From Luteimonas yindakuii (GTDB taxonomy: Bacteria > Pseudomonadota > Gammaproteobacteria > Xanthomonadales > Xanthomonadaceae), in contig NZ_CP039383.2 in NCBI RefSeq assembly GCF_004803715.2, forward strand, positions 1,984,001 through 2,048,000: 64,000 nt of DNA, given 5' to 3'. Position 1 is the stretch's first letter. Each line of letters opens with the position of its first letter. Of this stretch, positions 39,775 through 49,266 are shown one piece after another. Position numbers and translations under genes: made by a program. Under the pieces are notes generated by a model. That model saw nothing but the letters and a program-made list of their open reading frames with translations, searched no databases and was not told the origin of the DNA.

Positions 39775-40353
39775 ATGAGCACACCGGTTCCCGCGATCCA
39801 GATCGACCATCTGCCTTACGTGCCGCGCTTGCAGGCGCGCGACCCGGCCGATATCGACCTCGTCGTCATCCATTGCACCGAGCTGCCGGACATGGCGATG
39901 GCACGCGAATACGGCAAACGCGTGCTGTATCCGGAAGCGGGGACTGGCGCCAGCGGTCACTGGTATGTGGACCGCGACGGTGGCATCACCGAATACGTGC
40001 CGGCCGAGCGCGTCGCCCACCATGTGCGTGGCTGGAACCCGCGTTCGGTCGGCATCGAACTGGTCAACACCGGACGCTATCCGCACTGGTACGACAGCCG
40101 GCACCAGGCCATGACCGAGCCATACACCGGGGGGCAGATCGCCGCATTGCTGGCGCTGCTCGCCCAGCTGCGCGCGACCCTGCCCGGCCTGCGCCTGATC
40201 GCCGGCCACGAGGACCTCGATACCGATCGTGTCGCCGCCAGCGACGACCCGGCACGCAACGTCGCGCGCAAGGTGGATCCGGGCCCGCTGTTCCCGTGGT
40301 CGTCGGTGCTGGCGGCCTGCGGCCTCGAACGCCTGTTGCCCGCTTCAAGCTAG
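39775..40353 (+). CDS. N-acetylmuramoyl-L-alanine amidase, AmpD type (Amidase_2)
   Basis: Cleaves the muramyl-peptide bond in peptidoglycan or in anhydro-muropeptides. The 192-residue protein has the zinc ligands His33 (VIHCTELPD), His145 (AGHEDL) and Asp168 (VDPGPLFPW), and the catalytic Glu95. There is no signal peptide, so it is probably cytoplasmic and acts in cell-wall recycling. In many proteobacteria AmpD activity also tunes beta-lactamase induction; no ampC or ampR is in this window. Confidence 0.9.
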   Translation: MSTPVPAIQIDHLPYVPRLQARDPADIDLVVIHCTELPDMAMAREYGKRVLYPEAGTGASGHWYVDRDGGITEYVPAERVAHHVRGWNPRSVGIELVNTGRYPHWYDSRHQAMTEPYTGGQIAALLALLAQLRATLPGLRLIAGHEDLDTDRVAASDDPARNVARKVDPGPLFPWSSVLAACGLERLLPASS

Positions 40354-40389
40354 AGCGCCGCCGTTGCCGGCGATGCAGCGCGCGCCGCC

Positions 40390-40395
40390 TATAAT
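40390..40395 (+). promoter_or_regulatory. -10 box of tesB
   Basis: A consensus TATAAT gives a leader of about 21 bases before the ATG at 40423. A TTGCCG lies 20 bases upstream, which is too far for a good -35. Confidence 0.5.
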
Positions 40396-40422
40396 CCGCG
40401 GTCCTTCCGCAGCGCCCTCCGC

Positions 40423-41322
40423 ATGAATCCACACGTGGCCGAACTGGTCGAGCTGCTGACGCTCGAACGCCTGGAAAACGACCTGTTCCGCGGCCAGAGC
40501 CGCGACATCGGCACGAAGTACGTGTTCGGTGGCCAGGTGCTGGGACAGGCGCTGTCCGCCGCCCAGGCGACGCTGGCGCAGCCGCGCACGGCGCATTCGC
40601 TGCATGCCTATTTCCTGCGTGCCGGCGATGTCGACCATCCGATCGTCTACGAGGTCGACCGCACCCGCGAGGGCGGCAGTTTCTCGGTGCGCCGGGTGAC
40701 CGCGATCCAGCACGGCCGGGTGATCTTCTTCTGTGCGGCCTCGTTCCAGGCGGTGGAGGAACGCGCCGCCACCCACCAGCTGTCAATGCCGGAAGTGCCG
40801 GCGCCGGAAGACATCGCCGCGGCGCCGTCGGTCCCGGACGCGGTGCTGGCCACGCTGCCGACCAAGGTGCAGCGCTGGCTGAGCCGCGGCGGGCCGTTCG
40901 AGTTCCGCCACGTCTACCCGCGCGACGAGCTCGATCCGCCCAAGCGCCCGCCCTACCAGCAGGTCTGGTTCCGCCTCGCCGAGCCGGTGGGTGATGCGCC
41001 GGAGCTGCATCGCGCGCTGCTTGCCTACGCATCGGATTTCCACCTGCTCGGCACGGCGACCTTCCCGCACGGCATCAGCTACTACCAGCCCAACGTGCAG
41101 ATGGCCTCGCTCGATCACGCGCTGTGGTTCCACCGCCCGTTCCGCGTCGACGACTGGCTGCTGTATTCCATCGACAGCCCCAGCGCGCAGGATGCGCGTG
41201 GCCTCGCGCGCGGCATGATCTACGACCGCAACGGCCGCCTGGTCGCGAGCACCGCGCAGGAAGGGCTGATCCGCGTCGTCCGCGATGCGCAGGCGGCGGC
41301 CCAGGTGCCGTCGCACGAATGA
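40423..41322 (+). CDS. tesB: Acyl-CoA thioesterase II
   Basis: Hydrolyses medium- and long-chain acyl-CoA to free fatty acid and CoA. The 299-residue protein is a double hotdog fold. It has the typical start LLTLERLENDLFRG, GGQVLGQALSAA, HSLHAYFLRAGD and the C-terminal catalytic region SLDHALWFHRPFR with the conserved Asp, followed by a Gln-bearing strand. Length and start agree with the family. Confidence 0.95.
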   Translation: MNPHVAELVELLTLERLENDLFRGQSRDIGTKYVFGGQVLGQALSAAQATLAQPRTAHSLHAYFLRAGDVDHPIVYEVDRTREGGSFSVRRVTAIQHGRVIFFCAASFQAVEERAATHQLSMPEVPAPEDIAAAPSVPDAVLATLPTKVQRWLSRGGPFEFRHVYPRDELDPPKRPPYQQVWFRLAEPVGDAPELHRALLAYASDFHLLGTATFPHGISYYQPNVQMASLDHALWFHRPFRVDDWLLYSIDSPSAQDARGLARGMIYDRNGRLVASTAQEGLIRVVRDAQAAAQVPSHE

Positions 41323-41338
41323 CGGAGGTTGCAGGAAC

Positions 41339-41743
41339 GTGAGAGAGGTCTTCAGCAGTCCGCGGCTCGAGAACGTGGAAAAGGTCGCCCGGTGGCTCGA
41401 GGAACAGGACATCCCGGTGCGCATCACCAATGGCCGCTCCTACCACGGCAACCGCCGCCGCCACTTCAGCTATCGCGGCACCGGCAACGGCCCGCAGGCG
41501 GCGGTGTGGGTGATCCACTCCGAGGACCAGCCGCGCGCGCGGGCACTGATGCGCGAGGCCGGGCTGTCGGGGCCGACCACGCGCCCGGTCGTGCAGTCGC
41601 CGGTGGGCACTACCGAACCGCTGCCGCAGGTCCCGGCCGATCCGGTGCTGCCGCCGTCCGTGCTGCAACGGATCAGCCGCTTCCGCCGCGTGCTGCTGAT
41701 CGTGATCGCGGTCATCGCCGCGATGGCGATCTGGGCGGTCTGA
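41339..41743 (+). CDS. DUF2007-like protein with C-terminal membrane helix
   Basis: A 134-residue protein of a family found in Xanthomonadaceae and often labelled pathogenicity-like. The first 65 residues look like the small DUF2007 alpha-beta domain (MREVFSSPRLENVEKVARWLEE start, then strands). A proline-rich linker and one membrane helix (about 113-133) follow, so the domain faces the cytoplasm on a membrane tail. It starts with GTG at 41339, 16 bases after tesB. Its function is not known. Confidence 0.75.
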   Translation: MREVFSSPRLENVEKVARWLEEQDIPVRITNGRSYHGNRRRHFSYRGTGNGPQAAVWVIHSEDQPRARALMREAGLSGPTTRPVVQSPVGTTEPLPQVPADPVLPPSVLQRISRFRRVLLIVIAVIAAMAIWAV

Positions 41744-41836
41744 CCGCGGCGATCCAGCCGTTGGCGGGAGGAACGGGCCGGGTCACACTTCGCCGGCCCC
41801 TTCGTCAGGGATTGACCTCCCGAACCGGACACCGCC

Positions 41837-42979
41837 ATGGACCTGGCCTGCGCGCTCCCCATCGACGACCTGATCTCGCGTGAGCTGCCTGCCGCGGCGC
41901 GCGGCGATGCACATGCCTACGGCCGGATCGTCGCCGCCAGCCAGAACACGGTGACCGCGGTGGCGCTGGCGATCACCCGTGACGTGGCCACCAGCGAGGA
42001 CATCGCCCAGGAGGCCTTCCTCTCCGCCTGGCGGCACCTGCCGCGGCTGCAGAGTCCGTCGAGCTTCCTGCCGTGGCTGCGGCAGATCACCCGCAACCTC
42101 GCCCGCGACCACCTGCGTGCCAACCGCAACCGCCCGCTCGATGGCGAGGCGGCGGAACTGGCCATTGCCCGCGCCGCCGACCCGGAGCAATGCCCGGCCG
42201 GGCGCCTGCTCGACAGCGAGCGCGATGCGATTGCCGCCGAGCTGATCTCCGAGCTGCCCGAAGACAGCCGCGAAGTGCTGCTGCTGTATTACCGCGAGGG
42301 CCAGAACTCGAAGCAGGTCGCGGCCCTGCTGGGGCTGTCGGACGCCGCCGTGCGCAAGCGGCTGTCGCGTGCACGGCGCTGCCTGCGCACCGAGCTGCTC
42401 GACCGCTTCCGTGATTTCGCCGACAGCAGCGCGCCGGGGACCACCTTCGCGGTGGCCGTCACCGCGGCACTGGGCGGGATCAGCAAGCCGGCCGCGGCGG
42501 CCGGCATGGCGACCAGCGGCGGCACCATTGCCGGCGGCGTGATCGGCAAGCTGGTCTTCGGAACCGCCGGCGCCGCAGTGACGGGCATGCTCAGCGGCGT
42601 GCTCACCGCGTGGCTGTTCCGCCGCATGCTGGCGCGCTATGCCGACAACGAAACCGAGCGGCGCGCGATCCTGCGCGCTTACGACGCCTATCTGCTGACC
42701 GCGCTGGTGTGTGGCTTCCTCGTCGGCATCACCTGGCTGGCGGAGACACGCGTGCTCATGTACGCCGCGATCGGCGCCAGCTTCGTGGTGCTCAACTACG
42801 TGTTGCTGGTGCCGATCCCGCGTGTCATGAACCCGCTGGTCGAACGTGACGCGCGCCGCAACCCGCGCCACGCGTACTGGCGCACGCTCGGCTACCGGCT
42901 GTCGATGGGGCCCAGCGGGGTGGTGATCAGCAACCTGGTCGTCGTCGGCATGCTGTCGATCGTCTATCTGCAGGGATGA
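41837..42979 (+). CDS. ECF-type sigma factor fused to a C-terminal membrane domain
   Basis: A 380-residue protein. Sigma region 2 covers about residues 20-95 (SEDIAQEAFLSAWRHL, then WLRQITRNLARDHLR) and region 4 about 135-190 (LPEDSREVLLLYY, then SKQVAALLGLSDAAVRKRLSRAR). After residue 200 there are four to five hydrophobic segments ending at the C-terminus. No anti-sigma gene lies beside it, so the membrane part may itself hold or release the sigma domains. Target genes are unknown. Confidence 0.85.
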   Translation: MDLACALPIDDLISRELPAAARGDAHAYGRIVAASQNTVTAVALAITRDVATSEDIAQEAFLSAWRHLPRLQSPSSFLPWLRQITRNLARDHLRANRNRPLDGEAAELAIARAADPEQCPAGRLLDSERDAIAAELISELPEDSREVLLLYYREGQNSKQVAALLGLSDAAVRKRLSRARRCLRTELLDRFRDFADSSAPGTTFAVAVTAALGGISKPAAAAGMATSGGTIAGGVIGKLVFGTAGAAVTGMLSGVLTAWLFRRMLARYADNETERRAILRAYDAYLLTALVCGFLVGITWLAETRVLMYAAIGASFVVLNYVLLVPIPRVMNPLVERDARRNPRHAYWRTLGYRLSMGPSGVVISNLVVVGMLSIVYLQG

Positions 42980-43037
42980 GATCGCGCCCGCAGGTGTCGG
43001 GCGAACGATTCCATCATCAGGTGCCACCTCGGATGCG

Positions 43038-43071
43038 ACGACGCCCGCGCGATCTCCTGCGCGGGCGTCGT
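43038..43071. terminator. Hairpin between the sigma factor and EF-hand genes
   Basis: A perfect 13-bp stem with an 8-base loop sits between two convergent genes. It has no T-run. Confidence 0.6.
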
Positions 43072-43098
43072 GTCATGGCACGGACCGGTAATGCGGGT

Positions 43099-43809
43099 TC
43101 AGCGGCCGCGTTGCGGGCGCAGCTCGTTGCGGTCGAGGAAGCCATCGCCGTTCTCGTCGAGCCAGGCGAAGCGCGTGGACAGCCGCTGCATCTTCTCGTC
43201 GACCTCGATGCGGCTGAGCCTGCCATCGCCATTGAGGTCGGCGGCGGTGAACCGCTCGTCGAAGCGGCGCTGCATCTCCGCCTCGCGCTGCGGCCGCTGG
43301 GCCTCGAACCAGCTGCGCAGCTCGCCACGGCTCAGCAGCGAATCGCGGTTGCGGTCGATGCTGTCGAACTGTGCCAGCAGGTCGGGCCGTGCGGCGTGCG
43401 CGTCACGTGCAGGCCGCTGCGGGTTCGCACCGGCACGTGCCTCGCGGGCGGCCTTGGCGGCCTCGAGTTCGCCACGACTGAGGCGGCCGTCACCGTCGGT
43501 ATCCAGGCGTGCCAGCGCATCGATGCCGCCGTGGCCGTGTGCACCGCGACCCCGCGTGCCGTGGCCCTTGCGTGCGCCGCGCAGCTCGTCGCGCTGCAGG
43601 CGGCCGTCGCGGTTGCTGTCGAGGCGATCGAAACCGGATGCCAGCCGGGGCGATGCGGCGGCCTCGGTGCGGTCGATGGCGCCGTCGTTGTTGGTGTCGA
43701 GCTGCAGCGTGCGGGCCGCGCGCGGCGCCTGGTCCGTCGGCGGGGCAGCCTGCACGCCGGCGGCGGCAAACATCGCCAGCGTGGCGGCGGCGAGCATGTG
43801 GATCTTCAT
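43099..43809 (-). CDS. Secreted EF-hand calcium-binding protein, six motifs
   Basis: A 236-residue protein with a signal peptide ending near VQAA (residue 22). Six EF-hand-like loops follow: DTNNDGAIDRTE, DSNRDGRLQRDE, DTDGDGRLSRGE, DRNRDSLLSRGE, DLNGDGRLSRIE and DENGDGFLDRNE. Most keep Asp at positions 1, 3 and 5 or close to it, and Glu at 12, so calcium binding is likely. It would be periplasmic or secreted. A GGAGA site precedes the ATG. The role is unknown. Confidence 0.88.
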   Translation of the reverse strand: MKIHMLAAATLAMFAAAGVQAAPPTDQAPRAARTLQLDTNNDGAIDRTEAAASPRLASGFDRLDSNRDGRLQRDELRGARKGHGTRGRGAHGHGGIDALARLDTDGDGRLSRGELEAAKAAREARAGANPQRPARDAHAARPDLLAQFDSIDRNRDSLLSRGELRSWFEAQRPQREAEMQRRFDERFTAADLNGDGRLSRIEVDEKMQRLSTRFAWLDENGDGFLDRNELRPQRGR

Positions 43810-43941
43810 CGTGCCTGTCTCCAGAGGGCGGCGTGATTCGCCGCTGGTGCCAACAACAACGCGCTCACGCCCCCGCACGTTGACCTGCCGCCGGCCGCGT
43901 TCAGTCGCGCGACAGTCGCAGGGCGCGCGAACCGCTCCGGG

Positions 43942-43954
43942 TATCCTTCACGCG
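43942..43954 (+). promoter_or_regulatory. -10 box 7 bases before the PAP2-like gene
   Basis: TATCCT (43942-43947) is followed by 7 bases and the ATG at 43955, as at other putative leaderless genes in the window. Confidence 0.4.
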
Positions 43955-44524
43955 ATGCCGTCCTCCCCCGCCCTGCTGGCCCGTTTCGTGTCGATCCTCG
44001 GCCATCCGCTGCTGGTGCTGCCGCTGGCGCTGCTGTTGCCGATGGCGACGATCGATGCTGCCGCCACCACCCGCACGGCGTTGGGCACCGCTGCTTGCGC
44101 CGCGGTGGTGATGGGGTGGTCGTGGTGGCGCGTGCGCGGTGGGCACTGGCGGCATGTCGATGCCAGCGGCGTGCACGAACGTCGCGGCCTCAACAGGTTC
44201 CTGCTGCCCCTGCTTGCGCTCGGCGCGCTGCTGGCGCTGCCGCAGCCGTGGCTTGCACTGCGGCTGGCGCTGGCAGCGGCGATCGTTGCGGTGGCGTTGC
44301 TCTTGGCACGCTGGTGCACGCTGTCGCTGCACGCGGCTTTCGCGTTGTATGCAACCGTGCTGCTGTGGGCGTGGCACGCCGGCGCCGGGCTGGCGATGCT
44401 GGTCTTCGCGGGCCTGATCGTCGCCTCGCGCCTGGTGCTTGCGCGCCACAGTGTCCGCGACGTGGTCGCCGGCGCCGCGGTCGGCAGCCTTGCCGGCGCG
44501 ATGGCCTGGTGGGTGGCACCGTGA
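43955..44524 (+). CDS. PAP2-like membrane phosphatase
   Basis: A 189-residue membrane protein with five to six helices. The C-terminal segment [21 protein letters not shown] matches motif 3 of PAP2 phosphatases (SR-x5-H-x3-D), and SLHAAF stands in for the PSGH motif. The first PAP2 motif is weak, so activity is likely but not certain. Candidate substrates are lipid phosphates such as undecaprenyl pyrophosphate. The stop overlaps the bpt start by 4 bases. Confidence 0.72.
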   Translation: MPSSPALLARFVSILGHPLLVLPLALLLPMATIDAAATTRTALGTAACAAVVMGWSWWRVRGGHWRHVDASGVHERRGLNRFLLPLLALGALLALPQPWLALRLALAAAIVAVALLLARWCTLSLHAAFALYATVLLWAWHAGAGLAMLVFAGLIVASRLVLARHSVRDVVAGAAVGSLAGAMAWWVAP

Positions 44525-45249
44525 CCGCCGACAGCGACAACCTGCGCCTGTTCCATACCGGCACCCATGCCTGCGGCTACTGGCCCGAACGCGAGGCACG
44601 CGATCTCGTGCTCGACCCGCGTGATGCGCGGCTGCCCGCCTTCTATGGCCAGGCGCTGCAGTGGGGTTTCCGCCGGTCCGGCGACATCGTCTACCGCCCG
44701 CACTGCGCCGGCTGTCGCGCCTGCGTGCCGGTGCGCGTCCCGCTCGATCGTTACCGGCCCGATCGCAGCCAGCGCCGCTGCATGGTCCGCAACGGTGATG
44801 TCGAGGCGCGCGTGCGGCCGGCCGGTCGCGATGAGGAGCGTCTGGCGCTGTATCGCCGCTACCTGCGGGCGCGCCATCCCGGCGGCGGCATGGATGGGCA
44901 CGGCGCGGCGGAATTCGACCAGTTCCTGCTCGGACGCTGGGCGGATGCGCGCTTCCTCGAACTGCGTGCCGGTGGTCGCCTGCTGGCGGTCGCGGTGACC
45001 GACCTCGTCGAGGACGCGCTGTCGGCGGTCTATACCTTCTACGAGCCCGATGAGGCCGCGCGCGGCCTCGGCACTCTGGCGATCCTGCGGCAGATCGAAT
45101 GGGCACGCCGCGACGGTCGCCAGCACCTCTATCTCGGGTACTGGATCGACGGTCACGGCAAGATGGACTACAAACGCCGCTTCCGCCCGCTGGAGCATTT
45201 CGACGGCCGCGGCTGGCGCGACATTTCCGAGGACGACCCCACCCGATGA
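44521..45249 (+). CDS. bpt: Leucyl/phenylalanyl-type aminoacyl transferase Bpt (aspartate/glutamate leucyltransferase)
   Basis: Attaches leucine from leucyl-tRNA to the N-terminus of proteins that begin with Asp or Glu, marking them for ClpS/ClpAP decay. The 242-residue protein has the conserved block [17 protein letters not shown] with its cysteine cluster, [17 protein letters not shown] and [14 protein letters not shown]. The GTG start at 44521 overlaps the previous stop (GTGA). The stop overlaps the next start by 4 bases, so three genes form a tight operon. Confidence 0.93.
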   Translation: MTADSDNLRLFHTGTHACGYWPEREARDLVLDPRDARLPAFYGQALQWGFRRSGDIVYRPHCAGCRACVPVRVPLDRYRPDRSQRRCMVRNGDVEARVRPAGRDEERLALYRRYLRARHPGGGMDGHGAAEFDQFLLGRWADARFLELRAGGRLLAVAVTDLVEDALSAVYTFYEPDEAARGLGTLAILRQIEWARRDGRQHLYLGYWIDGHGKMDYKRRFRPLEHFDGRGWRDISEDDPTR

Positions 45250-46460
45250 TGCGACCTTTGCTGCTGCTTGCGTCGCTCGTGCTGCTCGCCGGCTGCGTGC
45301 GCGTCCACGTCCACGGCGACCCCGCCGCCTACCGCAGTGCCATGTCCGATTCAGATCTGCGCGTCGCCAGCTACAACGCCTCGCTGTATGCCGACACCGC
45401 CGGTGGCCTGGTGGCGCGCTTGGCCGCCGGCGACGCCGATGCGCGCAAGGTCGCCGCGGTGCTGCAGCGCGTGCGCCCGGACGTGGTGCTGCTCAACGAG
45501 TTCGATTTCGACCCCGACGGACGCGCGGCCGACCTGTTCCAGCGTGAGTACCTGGACATCGCCCAGCCCGGCGGTGGCGCGGCCCTCCACTACCCGTACC
45601 GCTACTTCGCGCCGGTCAACACCGGCGTGGCCAGCGGACTCGACCTCGATGGCGATGGCCAGGTCGGCGGCGAAGGCCGCGCCTACGGCAATGACGCCTG
45701 GGGCTACGGCCTGCATCCGGGGCAGTACGGCATGCTGCTGCTGTCGCGCCATCCGATCGACAGTGCAGGCGCGCGCACGTTCCAGCATCTGCGCTGGAGC
45801 ACGCTGCCCGGGGCACGCCGGCCGCTGTGGCCGGACGGTCGGCCATTCCATGCCGACGCGGTGTGGTCGCAGCTGCGGCTGTCGTCGAAGTCGCACTGGG
45901 ATGTGCCGGTGCGCACGCCGCTGGGCATCGTGCACATGCTGGCATCGCATCCCACCCCGCCCGTGTTCGATGGCCCCGAGGACCGCAACGGCCGCCGCAA
46001 CGCCGACGAGATCCGGCTGTGGGCCGAATACCTCTCGCCCGGCGAAAAACCCTGGCTGTGCGATGACGCCGGCCGCTGTGGCGGACTGGCGGCGGATGCG
46101 CGCTTCGTGATCCTCGGCGACCTCAACAACGATCCGGCCGACGGCGACGGCCTGCATGAAGCGGTGACCGCACTGCTCGAACATCCGCGCGTGTTGCGCG
46201 CATCGCCGCCATCGAGCGCCGGTGCGCGCGCCGCCGCCCACGCCGCCCCGGCGACGCATGCCGGCCGCCGCGGCGATCCTGCACATGGCACCGGCGACTT
46301 CGGTGGACGCGTCGGCGTGCTGCGGCTGGACTACGCGCTGCCGTCGACCGGCATGCGCCTGGCCGGCAACGGCGTGTACTGGCCGGCACCCGGCGAGCCC
46401 GGTGCGGAGATCGTGGACGGCTCGGACCACCGCCTGGTGTGGGTCGACCTCGCGCCCTGA
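45246..46460 (+). CDS. Endonuclease/exonuclease/phosphatase family lipoprotein
   Basis: A 404-residue protein with a lipoprotein signal and cysteine at 17 (LLAGC). The body has the EEP fold: [11 protein letters not shown] near the start, LLNEFDFD with the metal-binding Glu, [18 protein letters not shown] and [11 protein letters not shown] at the end with the catalytic His. It would act in the periplasm or at the outer membrane, perhaps as a phosphodiesterase. The start ATG overlaps the bpt stop (ATGA). Confidence 0.88.
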   Translation: MMRPLLLLASLVLLAGCVRVHVHGDPAAYRSAMSDSDLRVASYNASLYADTAGGLVARLAAGDADARKVAAVLQRVRPDVVLLNEFDFDPDGRAADLFQREYLDIAQPGGGAALHYPYRYFAPVNTGVASGLDLDGDGQVGGEGRAYGNDAWGYGLHPGQYGMLLLSRHPIDSAGARTFQHLRWSTLPGARRPLWPDGRPFHADAVWSQLRLSSKSHWDVPVRTPLGIVHMLASHPTPPVFDGPEDRNGRRNADEIRLWAEYLSPGEKPWLCDDAGRCGGLAADARFVILGDLNNDPADGDGLHEAVTALLEHPRVLRASPPSSAGARAAAHAAPATHAGRRGDPAHGTGDFGGRVGVLRLDYALPSTGMRLAGNGVYWPAPGEPGAEIVDGSDHRLVWVDLAP

Positions 46461-46590
46461 GCATCGCAATGCGGCGGCATGCGGATGGTGGCGGTTGCCA
46501 CGATCGACGCGTGGCGTGGCGTGTAAGGCGAGTAAGCGGCAACTCCCGCCGACGCCGGTGCCCAACACGCAGTCCGACAGCGGGCGCTCG

Positions 46591-47807
46591 TCAGTCCAGC
46601 GAGATCGTCAGCGCCGCCGCGGCCTCGCGCGCCACCGCACGTGCGGCATCGACATCCGCCCCGCGCGCCAGGGTGACGCCGACGCGCCGCTGGCCCTCCA
46701 CCCGCGGCTTGCCGAACAGCCGCAGCGCGGTGTCGGGTGCACGCAGTGCGGCGTCGACGCCGTCGAATACCGGCACGCCGTGGCCCTCCGCCAGCAGCGC
46801 GCACGAGGCGGACGCACCGAAGGTGGCGATGGTGCCGTTGGCATCGACCGGCACCGGCAGGCCGAGGATCGCGCGTGCATGCAGGGCGAATTCGCTCAGT
46901 TCCTGCGACACCAGGGTGACCAGGCCGGTGTCGTGCGGGCGCGGCGAGACCTCGGAGAACCAGACCTCGTCGCCCTTGACGAACAGTTCGACGCCGAACA
47001 CGCCCCAGCCGCCAAGGTCGTCGGTGATCGCGCGCGCGATCTCGCGCGAACGCGCGAGCGCGGCCGCCGACATCGGCTGCGGCTGCCAGCTTTCGCGGTA
47101 GTCGCCGTCGCGCTGCAGATGGCCGATCGGCGCGCAGAAGGCGGTGCCACCGGCGTGGCGCACGGTCAGCAGGGTGATCTCGTAGTCGAAATCGACGAAG
47201 CCTTCGATGATCACCCGCCCGGCGCCGGCGCGGCCGCCGGTCTGCGCGTAGTCCCAGGCACCCTGCACGTCGGCGTCCGCGCGCACCAGCGACTGCCCCT
47301 TGCCGGACGAGGACATCACCGGCTTGACCACGCACGGCAGGCCGATCGCCGCGACCGCGGCGCGGTAGTCGTCGACGGTGTCGACGAAGCGGTAGGACGA
47401 GGTCGGCAGGCCCAGCGTTTCCGCCGCCAGCCGGCGGATGCCCTCGCGGTCCATGGTCAGCCGCGCGGCGCGCGCGGTCGGGATCACCCGCGTCCCGCTG
47501 CCGTCCTGCGCGGCTTCGCGTTCCAGGTCCTCCAGCGTCTGCGTGTGGATGGCCTCGATCTCCGGAACGATCAGGTGCGGACGCTCGCGCTCGACCAGCG
47601 CGCGGATCGCCGCGCCGTCGAGCATGTCCAGCACGTGGCTGCGGTGCGCCACCTGCATCGCCGGCGCGCCGGCATAGCGATCGGCGGCGATCACCTCGAC
47701 GCCGAAGCGCTGCAGCTCGATCGCCACCTCCTTGCCCAGTTCCCCCGAGCCCAGCAGCGCAGCACACGGGTGGCGGACGGGGACAGCGGCGTGCCGAGAC
47801 GGACCAT
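46591..47807 (-). CDS. purT: Formate-dependent GAR transformylase PurT, apparent frameshift near the 5' end
   Basis: Makes formyl-GAR in purine synthesis from formate and ATP. The main frame has all ATP-grasp blocks: [50 protein letters not shown] and [12 protein letters not shown]. The expected first 16 residues ([16 protein letters not shown]) are encoded from the ATG at 47807, but in another frame. Two surplus bases at about 47758-47759, or one missing base, break the frame. A TACAAT box (47838-47843) lies upstream of this ATG and supports it as the true start. The rest of the gene is intact. Confidence 0.85.
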
Positions 47808-47837
47808 CGGGGAACCTGCGGAATGAACGGGGGCGCC

Positions 47838-47843
47838 ATTGTA
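47838..47843 (-). promoter_or_regulatory. -10 box of purT
   Basis: TACAAT on the minus strand gives a leader of about 24 bases before the ATG at 47807. An in-frame ATG at 47892 lies upstream of this box and would not be transcribed from it. Confidence 0.45.
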
Positions 47844-47874
47844 GGGCGCGCGCGGGCAGCCGCTGCCCCGGAAG

Positions 47875-47903
47875 TTGACAGACCGATATCATTTCGATAT
47901 CAC
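47875..47903 (+). promoter_or_regulatory. SPFH operon promoter with embedded palindromic operator
   Basis: A consensus TTGACA (47875-47880), a 17-base spacer and TATCAC (47898-47903). Inside the spacer and running into the -10 box is an inverted repeat, ATATC (47886-47890), 5 bases, GATAT (47896-47900), with GATATC at both ends. A protein bound here would block RNA polymerase. The operon's own ribbon-helix-helix protein is a candidate. Confidence 0.7.
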
Positions 47904-47942
47904 TCTTTGCAGCGGGCCAGCCTGGCCCATCCGGAGACCGCC

Positions 47943-48809
47943 ATGAAGGAAAACCCGATCCGTTCCGCCGCCGGCATCCCCGTCCTGCTCGGCACGCTGG
48001 CGCTGCTCGCCGCTGCCGGCTGGGCCTTCTTCGATGCCGTGATCACCGGCGGTCCGGCCTGGCAGCTGGTCGCCGGCATCTTCATCGCGGTGGTCGCGGT
48101 GCTGGCGATGGTCGGCCTGTACATGCTCGAGCCCAACCAGGCGGCAGTGGTCAGCCTGTTCGGCAAGTACGTCGGCACCGTCCACGACAACGGCCTGCGC
48201 TGGAACAACCCCTTCTTCACCAAGCGCAAGGTGTCGCTGCGGGTGCGCAACTTCGAGAGCGGCCGGCTCAAGGTCAACGAGCTCGACGGCAGCCCGATCG
48301 AGATCGCCGCGGTGATCGTGTGGAAGGTCGTCGACTCCGCAGAAGCGGTGTTCAACGTCGACGACTACGAGAGCTTCGTGCATATCCAGTCGGAGGCCGC
48401 GCTGCGGGCGATGGCCACCAGCTATCCCTACGACCAGCACGAGGACGGCCAGATCTCGCTGCGCAGCCATTCCGCGGAGATCTCCGAACACCTCAAGGTG
48501 CAGCTCGACGAGCGCCTGGCGAAGGCCGGCGTCGACGTGCTCGAGGCGCGCATCAGCCACCTCGCCTACGCGCCGGAGATCGCCCAGGCGATGCTGCAGC
48601 GCCAGCAGGCCAACGCGGTGGTTGCGGCGCGCGCGCGGATCGTCGCCGGTGCCTGCGGCATGGTGGAAATGGCGCTGGCGGAGCTGCAGAAGAACGGTGT
48701 GGTCCAGCTCGACGAGGAGCGCAAGGCGGCGATGGTCAGCAACCTGCTGGTGGTGCTGTGCGGCGACCGCGGCACCCAGCCGGTGGTCAACGCCGGCTCG
48801 CTGTACTGA
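47943..48809 (+). CDS. SPFH/band 7 domain protein
   Basis: A 288-residue membrane protein. Two hydrophobic segments near the N-terminus (about 13-32 and 38-58) are followed by an SPFH domain ([40 protein letters not shown]) and a helical C-terminus ([23 protein letters not shown] region). SPFH proteins form large membrane assemblies and help organise membrane domains or control proteases. It is the first gene of a four-gene operon; its stop overlaps the next start by one base. Confidence 0.9.
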   Translation: MKENPIRSAAGIPVLLGTLALLAAAGWAFFDAVITGGPAWQLVAGIFIAVVAVLAMVGLYMLEPNQAAVVSLFGKYVGTVHDNGLRWNNPFFTKRKVSLRVRNFESGRLKVNELDGSPIEIAAVIVWKVVDSAEAVFNVDDYESFVHIQSEAALRAMATSYPYDQHEDGQISLRSHSAEISEHLKVQLDERLAKAGVDVLEARISHLAYAPEIAQAMLQRQQANAVVAARARIVAGACGMVEMALAELQKNGVVQLDEERKAAMVSNLLVVLCGDRGTQPVVNAGSLY

Positions 48810-49081
48810 TGGGCGACGGACTGTTCCCGGCGCTGGTGATCGGCGCGAGCGCGCTGCCGGCGTTCCTGCTGGCACGCAGCTTCGCCCGCGACCGCCCGCG
48901 CATGGCCACGGTCATGCGCCTGGTCGGCCTGGCGATGCTGGCCGGCGCGCTGGGCCTGGCCTGGGCCGGCGGCGATCGCACGCGCACCTTCGCGGTGGCG
49001 ATCGCGATGGCGCTGGCGGTGAACGTGCTGGCGCTGCTGGTGCTGGTCGACGTGATCCGCCGGCGACGTGGCGGCCGATGA
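48809..49081 (+). CDS. Small membrane protein, 90 residues, of the SPFH operon
   Basis: An unassigned protein with three hydrophobic segments (about 5-22, 34-53 and 62-82) and a basic C-terminal end (RRRRGGR). It shares a TGATG junction with the SPFH gene and an ATGA junction with the next gene, so it is translated with both. Its function is unknown; partnership with the SPFH protein in the membrane is a reasonable guess. Confidence 0.8.
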   Translation: MGDGLFPALVIGASALPAFLLARSFARDRPRMATVMRLVGLAMLAGALGLAWAGGDRTRTFAVAIAMALAVNVLALLVLVDVIRRRRGGR

Positions 49082-49266
49082 CCGCGAAGAAGAGCTATCC
49101 GCTGCGCATCAACGCCGAGGTGCTCGCGGCGATGCAGCGCTGGGCCGACGACGAGCTGCGCAGTGTCAACGCGCAGATCGAATACGTGTTGCGCGACGCG
49201 TTGCGCAAGGCGGGCCGGTACGACCCGGCGCGCGAATCCACCCCTGAAGGACACGACGATGAGTGA
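49078..49266 (+). CDS. Arc-type ribbon-helix-helix DNA-binding protein
   Basis: A 62-residue protein with the full Arc/MetJ pattern: a beta strand (SYPLRI), helix 1 (about residues 12-27) and helix 2 beginning [15 protein letters not shown]. Such proteins bind palindromes as dimers of dimers. There is no toxin gene beside it. A matching palindrome lies in the promoter of its own operon (47886-47900), so self-regulation is likely. The start overlaps the previous stop by 4 bases. Confidence 0.85.
   Translation: MTAKKSYPLRINAEVLAAMQRWADDELRSVNAQIEYVLRDALRKAGRYDPARESTPEGHDDE

Noticed and set aside
43038..43071. The repeat-like EF-hand gene and nearby hairpin as a CRISPR or satellite.
   Set aside because: The repeats are coding motifs that differ in DNA sequence, and the hairpin is a single copy. 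No CRISPR-type array of direct repeats with spacers is present anywhere in the window.
47808..47892. Upstream in-frame ATG at 47892 as the purT start.
   Set aside because: It lies upstream of the likely promoter, overlaps the SPFH operon's promoter, and the 30 added residues do not look like PurT.
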